Positions 53,601 to 64,000 of a stretch of DNA of 64,000 nt are shown piece after piece. A model generated the notes under the pieces. The model saw only the letters and a list, made by a program, of their open reading frames with translations, did no database searches and had not been told where the DNA came from. Location of the stretch: contig JAHEWK010000009.1 in NCBI GenBank assembly GCA_020740775.1, forward strand, positions 992,001 to 1,056,000, given 5' to 3'. Position numbers and translations under genes: made by a program. Origin of the DNA: Ilyonectria destructans (lineage: Eukaryota > Ascomycota > Sordariomycetes > Hypocreales > Nectriaceae). Numbering within the stretch: position 1 is the stretch's first letter; each line of letters opens with the position of its first letter.

Positions 53601-55701
53601 CGACGACTACAACTAGTTCGGCAACGAGTGACTCGACAACTACAACTGGCTCGACAACGACCAACTCGACAGCAACTGATTCGACGACTACAACTGCTTC
53701 GACAACTACAACTAGCTCGACAACGACAGACTCGACGACGACTGACTCGACGGCTACTGGCTCAACAACCACTGGTTCGACGACCGCTAGCTCGACTACG
53801 AGTGGCACGGCCAGCACTGAGTCTTCTCAATCGGCATCCTCTCAGACTTCGACGAGCTCTCTCATACCCTCATCTACAACCACCGATGTATCACCGACGA
53901 ATTTGTCTGTTCTTGACGGTTACGACTTTGTCGGGTGTCTCGGCTCCCCCGGCGGTTTCATAAACTGGGTGGCAGAAGGCACGGATCCGGCGATGACGCC
54001 TGAACTTTGCATCGGACTATCTGCGGGAAAGAAGTACATTGGTGTCTACGAGACGTATGGACTCCTCGACATTTGCACATTTCTTTTGAAAGCTAACATC
54101 TGCACAGGTTCTGTTATTCGGCTGATGATATCAATGACACTGTTTTTGTCGGCACTGCAAGTTGCGATATTGTCTGTCCTGGCGATTCGAACTTCTTTTG
54201 CGGTGGAGTGAGGACCGGACCCATCAAAAGATTTACTCCACAACTGCATCGAAGAGCCTTAGATTCTAAAATTCTCCTTACTGTCTACTCCAAACGGGTA
54301 GATGCCAACCCATCTTCTTCGTCATCGTCAACCTCCGCAGCGTCAACCTCCACAGCGTCAACCTCTTTAGCAACGACCCTTTCAGTCTCAACCCTCTCAG
54401 CATCAACAATTTCAGTCTCAACCGTTTCAGTCTCAACCCTCTCGACATCGACCCTCTCTGGATCAGCCCTTCCAGCATCGCTCTCAGCATCGACCCTCTC
54501 CGGATCAGCCCTTCCCGTATCGACCCTCTCAGCATCTATAACGTCATCTTTAACGGCTTTGGCCGGTGTTATTTTCACAACTACTTTGACTGACGGAATT
54601 ATCGTCACACACGGTACTACTGTGACTGAAGGAATTATCGTCGGAGGCGGTACTACTGTGACGGACGGAATTACCGTCACAGACAGTCCCGATAGCAGAG
54701 AAACTGTCATCACCTCTATTATCACCACGATTACATATACAACAATTTGTTCTGGATTCCCTCATACCCTCACGGTTTCAGAATTCTGCACCACAATCGA
54801 GTTTGCTCATTGCCCCGTCTGCGAAAATAAACCACCAGTTGTGGAAATGACTACGTTCGAGATGAATTGTCGCGCCTGTGGCCTGCATGGCGAAGACAAA
54901 GTTACGCTTACAGTGCCTATGGATTGTCTTGCGAGCGAAACAGCTGGAAGCCAGGCAGATATTGGCGCTTCAATGGGACCGAAGCCAGCTGAGCCAACTT
55001 TGGGCGGGGAGAACGGCGCCGCTCCAACACAGTTTATCCCGCAAGGGGAGCAAGCCAAGCCAACCTGGGGCGCAGATGATGGTCTTAAAACAAAGATCAT
55101 CCCAGGGCCTGGTTCTTACCAAACTCAGCCCGGAGGGGTTCATTCAAGTGCAGGAGGAGGAGGATCAGATTACTCCGGTGACTCAGGTCAGTCGGGTGAC
55201 TCGGGTTATTCAGGCGACGCGAGTCATACAGGCGACTCAAGCAACTCAGGCGACTCAGGTAGCTCAGGTAACTCGGGCGACTCAAGCAAGTCAAACGACT
55301 CTGCAGGCTCTGGAAGCTCTGATAACTCTGGAAGCTCTGGAAGCTCTGGTAACTCTGGAAACTCCGGAGGCTCTGGAGGCTCTGGAGGTTCTGGTGACTC
55401 TGGTAACTCGGGCGACTCAGGTAACTCAGGTAACTCGAGCGAGTCAAGCAAGTCAAATGACTCTGCAGGCTCTGGAGGCTCTGGAAGCTCTGGAAACTCT
55501 GGAAACTCCGGTAATTCTGGAAGCTCAGGAAGCCATGGTGAATCTGGAGAATCAGATGTCAGCTCCAAGGTTCATGAATCGATGGGCCCTGAAGCCACGG
55601 GCAGTGTTCTGGTTGTAACGGCAGGTGGAAGCCGCAAAGCCTCGGAAAATATGTACCTTTTCGGGTTGGGCATTGCAGCCGTATTGAGAGCAGTGTGGTA
55701 A
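50619..55701 (+). CDS. Giant GPI-anchored adhesin-like wall protein with WSC domain
   Basis: 1659 residues from exons 50619-51025, 51076-54054 and 54108-55701. Signal peptide 1-21. Residues 25-235 resemble a choice-of-anchor-L-type beta domain: GAGSGGTFSNG, GGGMILTTGSA, FKVYFDVPGDVQSIVVNYVF, then FDSALLFNVE. Residues about 237-1070 are Thr/Ser/Pro repeats, surely O-mannosylated. A WSC domain (about 1083-1150) begins YDFVGCLGSPGG and ends FFCGGV; the intron at 54055-54107 must be removed to join it. A second Ser/Thr stalk, a Cys-rich block (about 1335-1405, with CPVC and CRAC), a Gly/Ser/Asn/Asp repeat tail and a hydrophobic C-terminus for GPI attachment follow. Role: wall-anchored adhesion or surface sensing. 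Confidence 0.8.
51370..53830 (+). repeat. Coding minisatellite (Thr/Ser/Pro repeats)
   Basis: Degenerate units of the type TPVDTPVGTPTTTSTTSSS fill about 2.4 kb. At 51512-51631 four near-identical 30-bp units encode VDTTTTTTTP. High internal identity predicts length variation between strains. Confidence 0.85.
55165..55560 (+). repeat. Coding Gly-Ser-Asn/Asp repeats
   Basis: Tandem GDSG, GNSG and GGSG units with two copies of SSKSNDSAGSG. Flexible stalk before the GPI signal. Confidence 0.8.
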
Positions 55702-56146
55702 GATTTCAATTCGAGGTTTCGTTGCAAGTTTGGAAGGAATATTTGCATATAATTAGAAACTGTGATCGCGATGCGTCACACCAATTGTTAGATTAGATAG
55801 ATAGTATTACATCAATTCTCTATGTGGGAAAACAGCACCGCTATCTTTAGCTTTTCTTCCCCGCGTCATCTCTGGCTTGGCTTATCGCCCACATTCGGTG
55901 TTTGCGATAACCGCTCTAATGGACTGTCGGCTCGTCCGACGCCTCAACCTTGATTGTCGTGTCCAATAATTCCACTGCGATTACGACATCTTTCGCTTTT
56001 GTGGAGATCCACGTTAAGGGAATTTCTCATTCTTGCTGAAGCATTAAAAGCGTAGACGCGTACATCTTCGTCTCTTGCCTAGCTGCAGATTCCGTCTCTA
56101 CACACCAATTACCACCCCCTGCAATTGCCGGCAGAAAAACACCAAG
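55702..56146. other. Intergenic, promoter of the CYP504-like gene
   Basis: No gene seen. Confidence 0.45.
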
Positions 56147-57934
56147 ATGGCCACCAAGTACGATACAATCAATCTCCCGGCTATGGCCCAATTTGAGGAT
56201 TTACAGCGTCTTGTACCTGTTTTGACTGCTCTTTTGGTGGTCGCTGTATCTTACCTGGTGTACAATGTACGTACGGTTTGCATTGAATGCGCATTCCTGT
56301 CTCATTCGTCGGCTTCTCCGGATTGTCCAGCCATGTATCAGGCTTGCTAACATACTCAGGTCGCCTTTCGCACAGACATCCCACATATCAAAGGAATGCC
56401 AGAAATTCCTGGCGCAGTGCCAGTTTTCGGCCACCTTCTCAAACTTGGCGAAGATCATGCTAGCGTTTGTGAGAAGTGGTGGCGTCAATACAACCACTCC
56501 GTATTTCAAATCAAACTCGGAAATACGCGAGCTGTCGTGGTGAACTCGTTCGACGACTGCAAAAAAATGCTGCTTGGAAATCAAAATGCTGTCATTGATC
56601 GACCGACTTTGTACACGTTCCATGGCGTCATTAGCAGCACCCAGGGCTTCACCATCGGCTCCTCTCCCTGGGATGATTCTTGCAGGAAGAAGCGAAAGGC
56701 AGCTGGCACAGCGCTTAGCAAACCTGCCTTGCGAAACTACTACCCCATGTTTGATTTGGAGAGCTACTGCATTCTTCGAGATCTCAAGGCAGATAGCCGA
56801 AACGGCGAGCTCGAGATTAGCGTTCGACCGTACATCCAACGGTATGCCCTCAACACTACATTGACCCTCTGCTATGGCATTCGTATGGATGCCGTCTACG
56901 ACGAACTGTTGCGTGAAATTCTCCACGTTGGATCAGCGATTTCACTGTTGCGCAGTGCGTCGGAGAACTTGCAAGACTACGTGCCGATCCTGAGATATTT
57001 CCCAAACAACACGAAGAACGCCTACTCCAAGCAGCTCCGCGACAGACGCGATGCATACCTGAATCTTCTCTTGGACAAAGTGCGAGAGATGATTAAAAAG
57101 GGCACTGACAAGCCCTGCATCTCGGCGGCGATTCTCAAGGACGAGGAAACCAAACTTTCAGGAGTCGAGGTCTCGTCAATCTGCCTGTCTTTGGTTTCTG
57201 GAGGATTCGAAACAATTCCCGGCACCTTGACTTCTGCAATCGGATCTCTTTCAACTGCAGAAGGACAGATCTGGCAGGATCGCGCTTACGAGGATATCAA
57301 GAAATACTACCCCGATATGCGTGACGCTTGGACGAGTAGCTACGTGGAGGAGAAAGTCCCATACGTCAACGCAATTGTCAAGGAGGCAGGTCGTTACTAC
57401 ACTGTTAGTTCTATGAGTCTCCCTAGAAAGACAGTGACAGAGGTGAATTGGAATGGTGCCATCATCCCCCCAAAGACGATGATCTTGATCAATGCACAAG
57501 CTGGAAACCACGGTATGATTACTTCCGTCTTCATTTAGCACAAGCTAACAATCTTAGATGTTGATCATTATGGTGGCGATGCGGGCAAGTTTGACCCGGA
57601 GAGATGGCTCAGCAGTCTCGATCCTCCCACGGAAAGGGAGCAAAATGGGCTGGGCCATTTGAGCTTTGGCACCGGATCTCGTGCTTGTTCAGGCCAACAC
57701 ATTGCCTCGAGACTTTTGTACTCTGCCTTGATCCGTATTCTATCTTCCTACAAAATCGTGGCAAGTGAGACGGAACCGCCAAACACCGACTATGTCGATT
57801 ACAACGAGATTAAGACAGCACTGGTGGCTATCCCCAGGGACTTCAAGGTCAAGCTTATCCCTAGGGATGATAACGTCACTAGCGAGTGTCTGGATGCTGC
57901 CAAGGAAAGGACTGAGGAGCACTACAAGGAGTAG
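56147..57934 (+). CDS. Cytochrome P450, CYP504-like (phenylacetate hydroxylase family)
   Basis: 549 residues from exons 56147-56266, 56360-57512 and 57558-57934. An N-terminal membrane anchor (about 24-42) is followed by the hinge MPEIPGAVPVFGH. Also seen: ASFTIGSSPWD-like TQGFTIGSSPWDDSCR, I-helix SGGFETIPGT, ExxR as KEAGRYY, FDPERW, and heme motif FGTGSRACSG with Cys468. The GGFETIPG and KEAGRYYTV segments are hallmarks of CYP504 enzymes (phacA/phacB), which hydroxylate phenylacetate or 3-hydroxyphenylacetate on the way to homogentisate. Microsomal. An SDR, an amidase and a hydrolase follow, so the P450 may act on an acid released by the amidase. Substrate inferred. Confidence 0.86.
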
Positions 57935-58251
57935 ATTGCCTTATTGTGAAGCCAACTGCGCATATTGTTACGGTGGGTGTGAGCACTATTGCCATTCTTC
58001 CTTGCGGCGGCATGGAATCAGGTAGTCAAGGGGATCTGGTTGAGAGTATGGATGAGAAAGTCAATAAAAATACCAGATTGATAAATAAGATGATAAGTAA
58101 CGTGCATAAATGACCTTGTCGGAACTTCCGACCGGCATCTAATAAACCCCACTCTACACATTTCATCGAGCGAATTTAAGTAGACTTCCGTAGCACTTCA
58201 AACCCAAGTTTCATTTCCAGGATCAAAATTCACTCGGCCAACACAGATACA
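57935..58251. other. Intergenic, no gene seen
   Basis: 3' flank of the P450 gene and promoter of the SDR gene. Confidence 0.45.
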
Positions 58252-59432
58252 ATGTCTTCGCTCGGAATTTCTCGACTTTTTGGAGTTAGTGGCTACGTGG
58301 CGGCGGTCACAGGAGGCAGCAGTGGCCTAGGCCTGATGATATGCAAAGTGAGTTTTGATTGATTCATGCACACTGGAAAGATGCTGCAGCTGAGGATCTC
58401 TAATTGTCAGAAAAATATTGATATTGTTACAGGGACTTGTGACAAATGGTGCTAAGGTTTATGTCATCGCCTTGCCCAGCGAACCTATCCGTGAGAAAGT
58501 CGAGGAGCTGAACGAAATCGGGAAATTGACTGGCGGGAGTGCCATTGGGTAATGCTACAATGCATGAAATGTCACACTCGATCCTCAAGCTAACATCGAT
58601 AGTCTTCCCTGCGACGTATCTTCAAAAGAGGCAATTGCTGAGATGGCAGAATACATCAAGCAACGAGAGACGCACCTCGATGTTCTCGTCTCAAATGCTG
58701 GCATAAGACGGGACCCAGTGGTACAATGCAACGTTCTAACGGCACCTCTGTTGGAGCTGCAGTCCTCTATGTGGAGTTCCCGTCACTCGGATTGGGCGGA
58801 TACGTTTTGCGTCAACACAACTGCTCACTATTTCATGGCCGTTGCTTTCCTACCACTTCTGTCGGCGGCCGCGGAGCGTACAATCGATGGCGGACGACAA
58901 GGGCGAGACGTAGGCCGGGGCGTCATCATCATCACCAGCTCGTGTGCTAGTATGCACAATATGACGAATATTGACTTGACTAGCTATGCCTCAAGCAAAG
59001 CTGCGACGGACCATCTTGTTCGTCTACTTGCCGCAAAATTCAGCCGCTTCTATGTTCGGGTGGCTGGTCTGAATCCTGGATGTAAGTTAAAATATGCTGT
59101 GGGGTGAAGTTGATCATCACCACTGACTGTAAATAGTCGTGCCGAGCAAGATGAACCCCGTCGGTGAAGCAGGGAATGTGTTCAGTTCGCTATTTGATCA
59201 GGTACCTGCGAAGAGGGCGGGCGACGAAGAAGACATTGCCGGCGCTGTTCTTTATCTCGCTAGTCGAGCTGGGGTAAGGCACCTCTTTTCTTCACTTCCC
59301 TCTCAAGAATCATTCTATTTGACCATTTACTCATCATTATTCGTTGCTAAATTCTATATATAGGCTTATGTCGATGGAATCTCGCTTTGTGTTGATGGAG
59401 GACGCATTTTGCTCGCAAATGGGCAGCAATAA
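58252..59432 (+). CDS. Short-chain dehydrogenase/reductase
   Basis: 298 residues from exons 58252-58347, 58433-58548, 58603-59081, 59137-59273 and 59364-59432. Classical SDR: cofactor loop TGGSSGLG (20-27), CDVSS, VSNAGIRRDP (NAG motif), catalytic Ser in IIITSSCAS, YASSK (Tyr199, Lys203), and the C-terminal YVDGISLCVDGG. Members of this kind are common in fungal catabolic and secondary-metabolite clusters and oxidise or reduce an alcohol/ketone with NAD(P)H. Same direction as the P450 and the amidase; an order P450–SDR–amidase suggests shared regulation. Specific substrate unknown. Confidence 0.86.
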
Positions 59433-59922
59433 TTGCCTATGGATGAGAAAATTGGATATGTAGTCTATGGAGCCAATGACACTTCATTCAATATGTTTTA
59501 CTCTTTTTGATTTGTGATATGGTAAACTCACACAGACAGTCATGTATGACGCAAACACTTGGGCACCTCAGAACTGTGCCGCGGCGTTCCGCTTTTTGAG
59601 GGGTTGAGGCAAATGTTGTGGTTACAATGGGGAATATCTGTATCACTCACATACGCGAACTGCATTGGTAGTGGAGCAGTGATTGACTAATCTTGCATTA
59701 TCGTCAATACCTCCAACCATTGAATTAGTTCTGATAACCGCCACAAAGAGCTATCTGTGGGGCTCTCCGGACTACAGCTTTGTGTCACCGTCGGACAGCC
59801 CGACAATGCGGCATCTTTCGGCTCTATTCTGGCGCTTGGTTGACTTGAGGCCTGTTCATATGAAGCTGGGTAGCATTGCTCTAAACATTGGCGGTTTTGC
59901 GATGATGAACGATTGAGAAAAT
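59433..59922. other. Intergenic, no gene seen
   Basis: Promoter side of the amidase. A short frame at 59683-59916 has no recognisable family. Confidence 0.45.
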
Positions 59923-61685
59923 ATGTCAATTGTATCTCTGGCGAACGCGAACACGCGGTAAGTAAGTTTCGATTTGCCGAGTTCGTCCAGCGATGCTAAA
60001 CCGATTCCAGGTCTGATTTTAGTGTCAATGACCTGCATGAACTCGCAGCTGGGCTCGGAATTGAGATTGTGAAGGATCAAGATGCTGAAGATTACCTCTT
60101 GCTCTTGAGATCCTTGCAAGGGGTCCTGCAGCACATCAAAGATGGCCCCGACTATCATCACCCAGCACTCGATCCCTATCCTGTGGTTGGGCCTCGCAAA
60201 TATTGGAAGTCGACCCAGGATGACAATCCTCTAAACGCCTGGAGCCACCGGTGTGAACTGAAGGCAATAAAATGCACCAGCGATTTGTTAATGAACCGTA
60301 CAATCGTCATCAAGGACAACATATCCGTCGGTGGATTGCCCACAACCTTGGGCACCTTGTCCACAGTTTTATCTGAAGATGACATCATCCCTGTTTCTGG
60401 CATTGACGCAAGTGTAGTGTCTCGCATTTTGGCTGCGGGCGCAACCATCAAAGGCTCATCGACTTGCGAAAGCTTCTGTGCATCTCCTTTATCGTTTACT
60501 TCGGCAACTGGTCCCGTGCACAACGCTCTTCTACATGGGTACACGTCTGGTGGAAGCAGCAGTGGCTCTTGCGCTCTTGTTGCCGCAAGTGTACTAACCG
60601 GGCAGTCCGGTAAAGCCTTTGGCGAAACTGCGCAGCTAGCCATTGGCAGTGATCAGGCCGGATCGGTCAGGATTCCCGCTTCCTTCAGCGGCATTTATGG
60701 ACTAAAGCCGACATTCGGTTTGATCCCTTATACCGGGGCTGCGTCTATGACTCCCATGATTGACCATCTGGGCCCTATTGCGTCAAATCTTGAAGACATT
60801 GCAGCCTTGCTCAAGGTCATGGCAGGTTATGATGGTCTAGACCCTCGAATGACACCCGAATCACCCCTCACGACTCAAGTGAAGGATTATCCTCAGATTC
60901 TGGCTGGTTTCCGCCACCGCGTATTAATTAAAGATGATCAAACAAGGCGAATGAGAATTGGGTTGCTGAAGGAGTCTTTCAATATCCCCGGAATATCCCC
61001 CGAGGTCCGGGAGACGGTCCAGCAAGCGGCGAGATCTGCATTTGGGTCTGCTGGTGCAGAAGTGATCGACATGTCCATACCGATGCACCTTGAAGGCCCT
61101 TCAATCTGGACTGCATCCACGCGGCCCTCAATGTCTGATTGGTTGTGTCAAGGGAAGCCCTCTGGTCATTTGTCATATCTACCACCGCATATCCAAGCTA
61201 GATGGCCTCCAACCCAAGAAGTCTATGAACTCTTGACATCAACCAATCCTGGAGTTGTCAACATCATACTCAGCGCGCAGTTTGCTCAAAAGGAGTTCGG
61301 GCCGACAGTGGAAGCAAAGGCGCATCGCAAAATATTTGAGCTGAGAGCTGCGTATGACGATGCATTGGAACATGTCGACGTCTTGGTCACCCCATGTGCA
61401 CCTACGGTGGCGATGCCACACCCACGCTTGACTGATGTCCAAGGCAAAGCATCTAGCATCATGGACAAGCTCTCTGTTGCGGTTGGCGTGACCAACAACA
61501 CTTGCCCGTTCAATGTGACGGGACATCCGGCCATGAACGTCCCTTGTGGATTTTCTACTGTCCCAGACCATCCTGACGTGCAGCTACCAATTGGGATGCA
61601 GATAATCGGAAAACGCTGGGACGATGAGTCCGTGATCATGGCGGCGGCTTTGTTCGAGGAAGGAAAAAAGAGGGTCGTCGACTAG
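59923..61685 (+). CDS. Amidase signature family hydrolase
   Basis: 569 residues from exons 59923-59957 and 60011-61685; the short first exon (MSIVSLANANTR) joins in phase at a CCAG acceptor. Ser-cisSer-Lys triad regions: Lys113 in VIKDNISV, the Gly/Ser stretch YTSGGSSSGS (about 190-199), and GSDQAGSVRIPASF with the nucleophile Ser230; GIYGLKPTFG follows as usual. Between the two Ser motifs there is an insertion of about ten residues relative to typical members. Enzymes of this family release acids from aryl- or indole-acetamides and other amides. Together with the CYP504-like P450 a route from phenylacetamide-like compounds is plausible (inference). Confidence 0.86.
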
Positions 61686-61863
61686 GACAGGACCTGAAGT
61701 GATGCCCATGGATCTGTATTAAATATGAATGTGGAAGAGACAACGTATCATCCTATTTATATCTAATTGAGCATCTTTAAAACATTTCTAGACCAATTAT
61801 ACATGTGTGAGATGACTGTAAAGGTGGTTTGCCTTAACAAGTTATTTCCGTACTTAGGAGTTC

Positions 61864-62871
61864 CTATCGTTCGCTATTTTCCAAGAATCCAGAAATTTCC
61901 TGATCCATCCAATCAATATCTCGTTTGTTACTCCCAGCACCGGCCAAGTGGCCCCAGGTTGACGGTACGACCTTGAACCGCGCATCCGGAATTAATTGAC
62001 ATTCTCTCTCACTAGCCTCCCAGCGAAAGTACTGGTCTGTTTGACAAGGCATCAGAAGCACTCGGGCTCTGATTTGAGACAGTGCTTCCCCCAAGGAGCT
62101 ACCGTAGGATGAGTCGCACACCGTGATGTCTGCCTTCTGCCACATCTGCAGCTTCGCAAGAAGATCGTCCGGGTGCCAACTCTTGTAATTAGCACCTGCA
62201 ACATCGGCGTCCCAGTCATGCAATGTTTCGTAGCCTAATTCCTTGTACGTTTCTTGGTCAAACCACTCGGCGCTTGTCAACCAGGCAGAATATGCCTTTC
62301 CAAAGGCTCTCAGACCGCGTGGCGATTTGGACAACTCTGTCTGTTGATTTCCCTCTGCATAGTCGATGGAATTCTCTAGCGCCGCTTTTGGCCCCTCTAG
62401 AAATTGGAAGTTGTGCCGACTAGTTCGAGCTGAGGAGCAAACGATGACGGCATTTTGCACAAAGTCCGGGTACATCACGGTCCAGTAATAGGTGCACTGG
62501 CCGCCCATCGAGAATCCAACCATGACATCAACCGTTTGAATAGAAAGATGTTTGAGTAGCTCATGCTGGGCACGAACGCAGTCTCGGTAATCAATTGACT
62601 TCGGAAACCCCGGCGTGTTGGAGGGACTTGACGACTCGCCGTTACCAAGTAATGCTACCACGATGATTCTGTGGTTGTGCAGTGCTCCATTGGCGAAGTT
62701 GAGTGCTGAATTGACTCTGCCCCGGAAGCATGTCTGGATCACAGCTACCTTGGAAGCTTCCGTGTTCAGATCTAGGTAGGCAAGGCGAATTTCTGGAAGA
62801 CTTGTGCTGTCTTGGAATGTGAAGTCGGACAGAGAGAATAATTTCATCTTCGATTCTGCTGGTGTCTCCAT
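61864..62871 (-). CDS. Alpha/beta hydrolase, homoserine O-acetyltransferase-like family
   Basis: 335 residues from the ATG at 62871; the open frame continues upstream to a GTG at 63024 but has no other ATG and no family match there. Fold features: FTFQDSTSLPEIRLAYLDLN at the start, nucleophile elbow GFSMGGQ with Ser121, acid Asp279 in CQTDQYF and His308 in WGHLAG. This spacing fits the MetX-like branch that in fungi includes hydrolases and acyltransferases of secondary metabolism and catabolism, not only homoserine acetylation. Converges with the amidase gene (178-bp gap). Confidence 0.8.
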   Translation of the reverse strand: METPAESKMKLFSLSDFTFQDSTSLPEIRLAYLDLNTEASKVAVIQTCFRGRVNSALNFANGALHNHRIIVVALLGNGESSSPSNTPGFPKSIDYRDCVRAQHELLKHLSIQTVDVMVGFSMGGQCTYYWTVMYPDFVQNAVIVCSSARTSRHNFQFLEGPKAALENSIDYAEGNQQTELSKSPRGLRAFGKAYSAWLTSAEWFDQETYKELGYETLHDWDADVAGANYKSWHPDDLLAKLQMWQKADITVCDSSYGSSLGEALSQIRARVLLMPCQTDQYFRWEASERECQLIPDARFKVVPSTWGHLAGAGSNKRDIDWMDQEISGFLENSER

Positions 62872-63737
62872 GCTGACGTGGTGAATGTATGGCCCGCGGG
62901 GAATCGGAGGGGAATCACGTAGCCTTGCCGTGGTATTTTCCTTCGAGATAGGTTGATGTGAATCCTGTGGACCGGGTGTTTTCGTATCTGAGCATTTCGG
63001 TACGGCCGACAGTGGAACCAGCACTAGCGAACTAGTAAATAATTATTCCATGCACCAGTGGCGGGCAGAGCGCAGCTAAGTGCTTTACGGTTCAGCGTGC
63101 TCGCGAATAAACAAGTCAATGGTACGATGCCGTAAAACCTAGCGAATGACAAAGCCACCAATGAGACTCCAACCAAGGGAATATGTTTCGCTAAGCGTCG
63201 GAAGACGTGTGTAAGGCGGTTTGTCCGAAGCTGGAAACATGTTGTTTGTCGGTACCTCCGACAAAGGTGCGGATCAAAAGTCGAAGGGGATCCGATAGTA
63301 GTGTATGAAGAAGACAAATAGCACAAAAACCTTGTTTGCCTTTGTTCTCGAATCTGTCGGCGATAAATAAGCATAATTTGCACTTGGTTTGCGGTACTAG
63401 TTCGTAAATCCTACGGCGCTGTGTGATCTGTTTGATAATATTGAAACCGCTTGCATATGCACAAAATTTATAGGACAATTATCCGTGGATCTACTAGAAA
63501 GTGTCTAATGTTTTATCCTACAATAACAATTGTGTCTGGTATGCTTTCGATTGACACCCCTCAGCGGCCCCCAATATTCTCATGGTTAAAGATCAAACTG
63601 TATGGACCAGCAGTGATGTGAGGATGAACAAAGAAATTATTAATTATGAAATATTCCAATCTGTTGAGTTGCAGAGCTGCCTGGTAACAAATGGTATCTC
63701 GTCTCAGACCATCAACGCCCTTAAACTGGCATGCATC
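62872..63737. other. Intergenic, no gene seen
   Basis: Promoter side of the hydrolase. No feature recognised. Confidence 0.4.
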
Positions 63738-63740
63738 TAC

Positions 63741-64000
63741 TCATCCGGCCTTTGCCTTACCCTCCACAATGAAACCACCAAATACTACAGCCCCGGAAGC
63801 AGGCATACTTGATTCCAGCGCTTGTTTGACTTTCGATTTTTGGATTGGAATGCCCAAATACGCTTCCCTCAATAATTGCTCCAATCGGTCCATATTATTC
63901 TCGCCGTCGGTACTCTTTATGAGATGTAGCCGCCGCCAAAAGGAGTTCCAGTCCAAGTCCCAAAACCTCGCTGCTGAGGCCTGTATACCATTTGAAGAGG
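63741..64000 (-). CDS. Possible C-terminal end of a gene running off the right edge
   Basis: An open minus-strand frame enters from the right edge without a stop and ends at 63741 (…FGGFIVEGKAKAG). It includes FWDLDWNSFWRRLHLIKS and MDRLEQLLREAYLGIP, an amphipathic, helical-looking stretch. No family recognised; it could also be a chance open frame. Confidence 0.3.
   Translation of the reverse strand, partial: SSNGIQASAARFWDLDWNSFWRRLHLIKSTDGENNMDRLEQLLREAYLGIPIQKSKVKQALESSMPASGAVVFGGFIVEGKAKAG

Noticed and set aside
51130..53817. Two ~445-residue minus-strand open frames rich in Val
   Set aside because: They are the complement of the Thr/Ser codon repeats of the adhesin; composition (VVVV, GV repeats) follows from that and no domain is present.
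51378..53963. Arg/Leu-rich plus-strand open frames overlapping the adhesin
   Set aside because: Alternate-frame reading of the same Thr/Ser repeats.
54208..55701. Separate 497-residue wall protein gene
   Set aside because: Removal of the 54055-54107 intron joins it in frame to the upstream exon and completes the WSC domain.
62872..63024. Upstream extension of the alpha/beta hydrolase
   Set aside because: Starts with GTG, has no ATG and does not match the family.
1..64000. CRISPR array, phage or bacterial operon features
   Set aside because: No regularly spaced repeats of that kind; genes have spliceosomal introns, so the window is eukaryotic.

Overview
The window is nuclear DNA of a filamentous ascomycete (Pezizomycotina). 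The evidence is short GT–AG introns of about 45–80 nt in most genes, Zn2Cys6 regulators, a LaeA-type methyltransferase, HET-domain and NACHT/ankyrin-type sequence, WSC and GPI-anchored wall proteins, and widely spaced genes on both strands. I joined exons by hand; every listed multi-exon model closes to a whole number of codons. Genus cannot be decided from the sequence; a Eurotiomycete or Sordariomycete would both fit.

Layout. 0–8 kb: 5' part of a GH36 alpha-galactosidase, a CYP53-like P450, three decayed gene relics (ankyrin/NACHT type, a repeat protein, a SET domain) and an eight-exon LaeA-like methyltransferase. 8.5–17 kb: a HET-domain protein with a repeat-rich N-terminus, directly downstream of a Ser/Thr kinase fused to a large unrecognised C-terminal region; a 39-codon relic of the same kinase N-terminus lies 1.5 kb upstream. 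17.5–24 kb: two small cysteine-rich secreted proteins, a trans-aconitate-methyltransferase-like enzyme and a divergent Zn2Cys6 factor. 25–28 kb: an intronless, bacterial-looking sugar-nucleotide epimerase convergent with a type II membrane glycosyltransferase-like protein.

29.8–41.4 kb looks like one functional cluster: two M20 amidohydrolases, a DHA1 transporter, an allantoate-permease-family transporter and a Zn2Cys6 regulator. The three promoter regions serving the four non-regulator genes each carry copies of TCGG-N5-CCGA, a typical zinc-cluster inverted repeat. The likely job is import and cleavage of an amide- or dipeptide-like compound.

42–56 kb is dominated by cell-surface proteins: a CE18 (Agd3-like) polysaccharide deacetylase, a dead berberine-bridge-type oxidase and a 1659-residue GPI-anchored, Thr/Ser-rich adhesin-like protein with a WSC domain. 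56–63 kb holds a CYP504-like phenylacetate hydroxylase, an SDR, an amidase and an alpha/beta hydrolase, which together suggest an aromatic-amide or phenylacetate catabolic (or tailoring) set. A possible last exon of another gene runs off the right edge.
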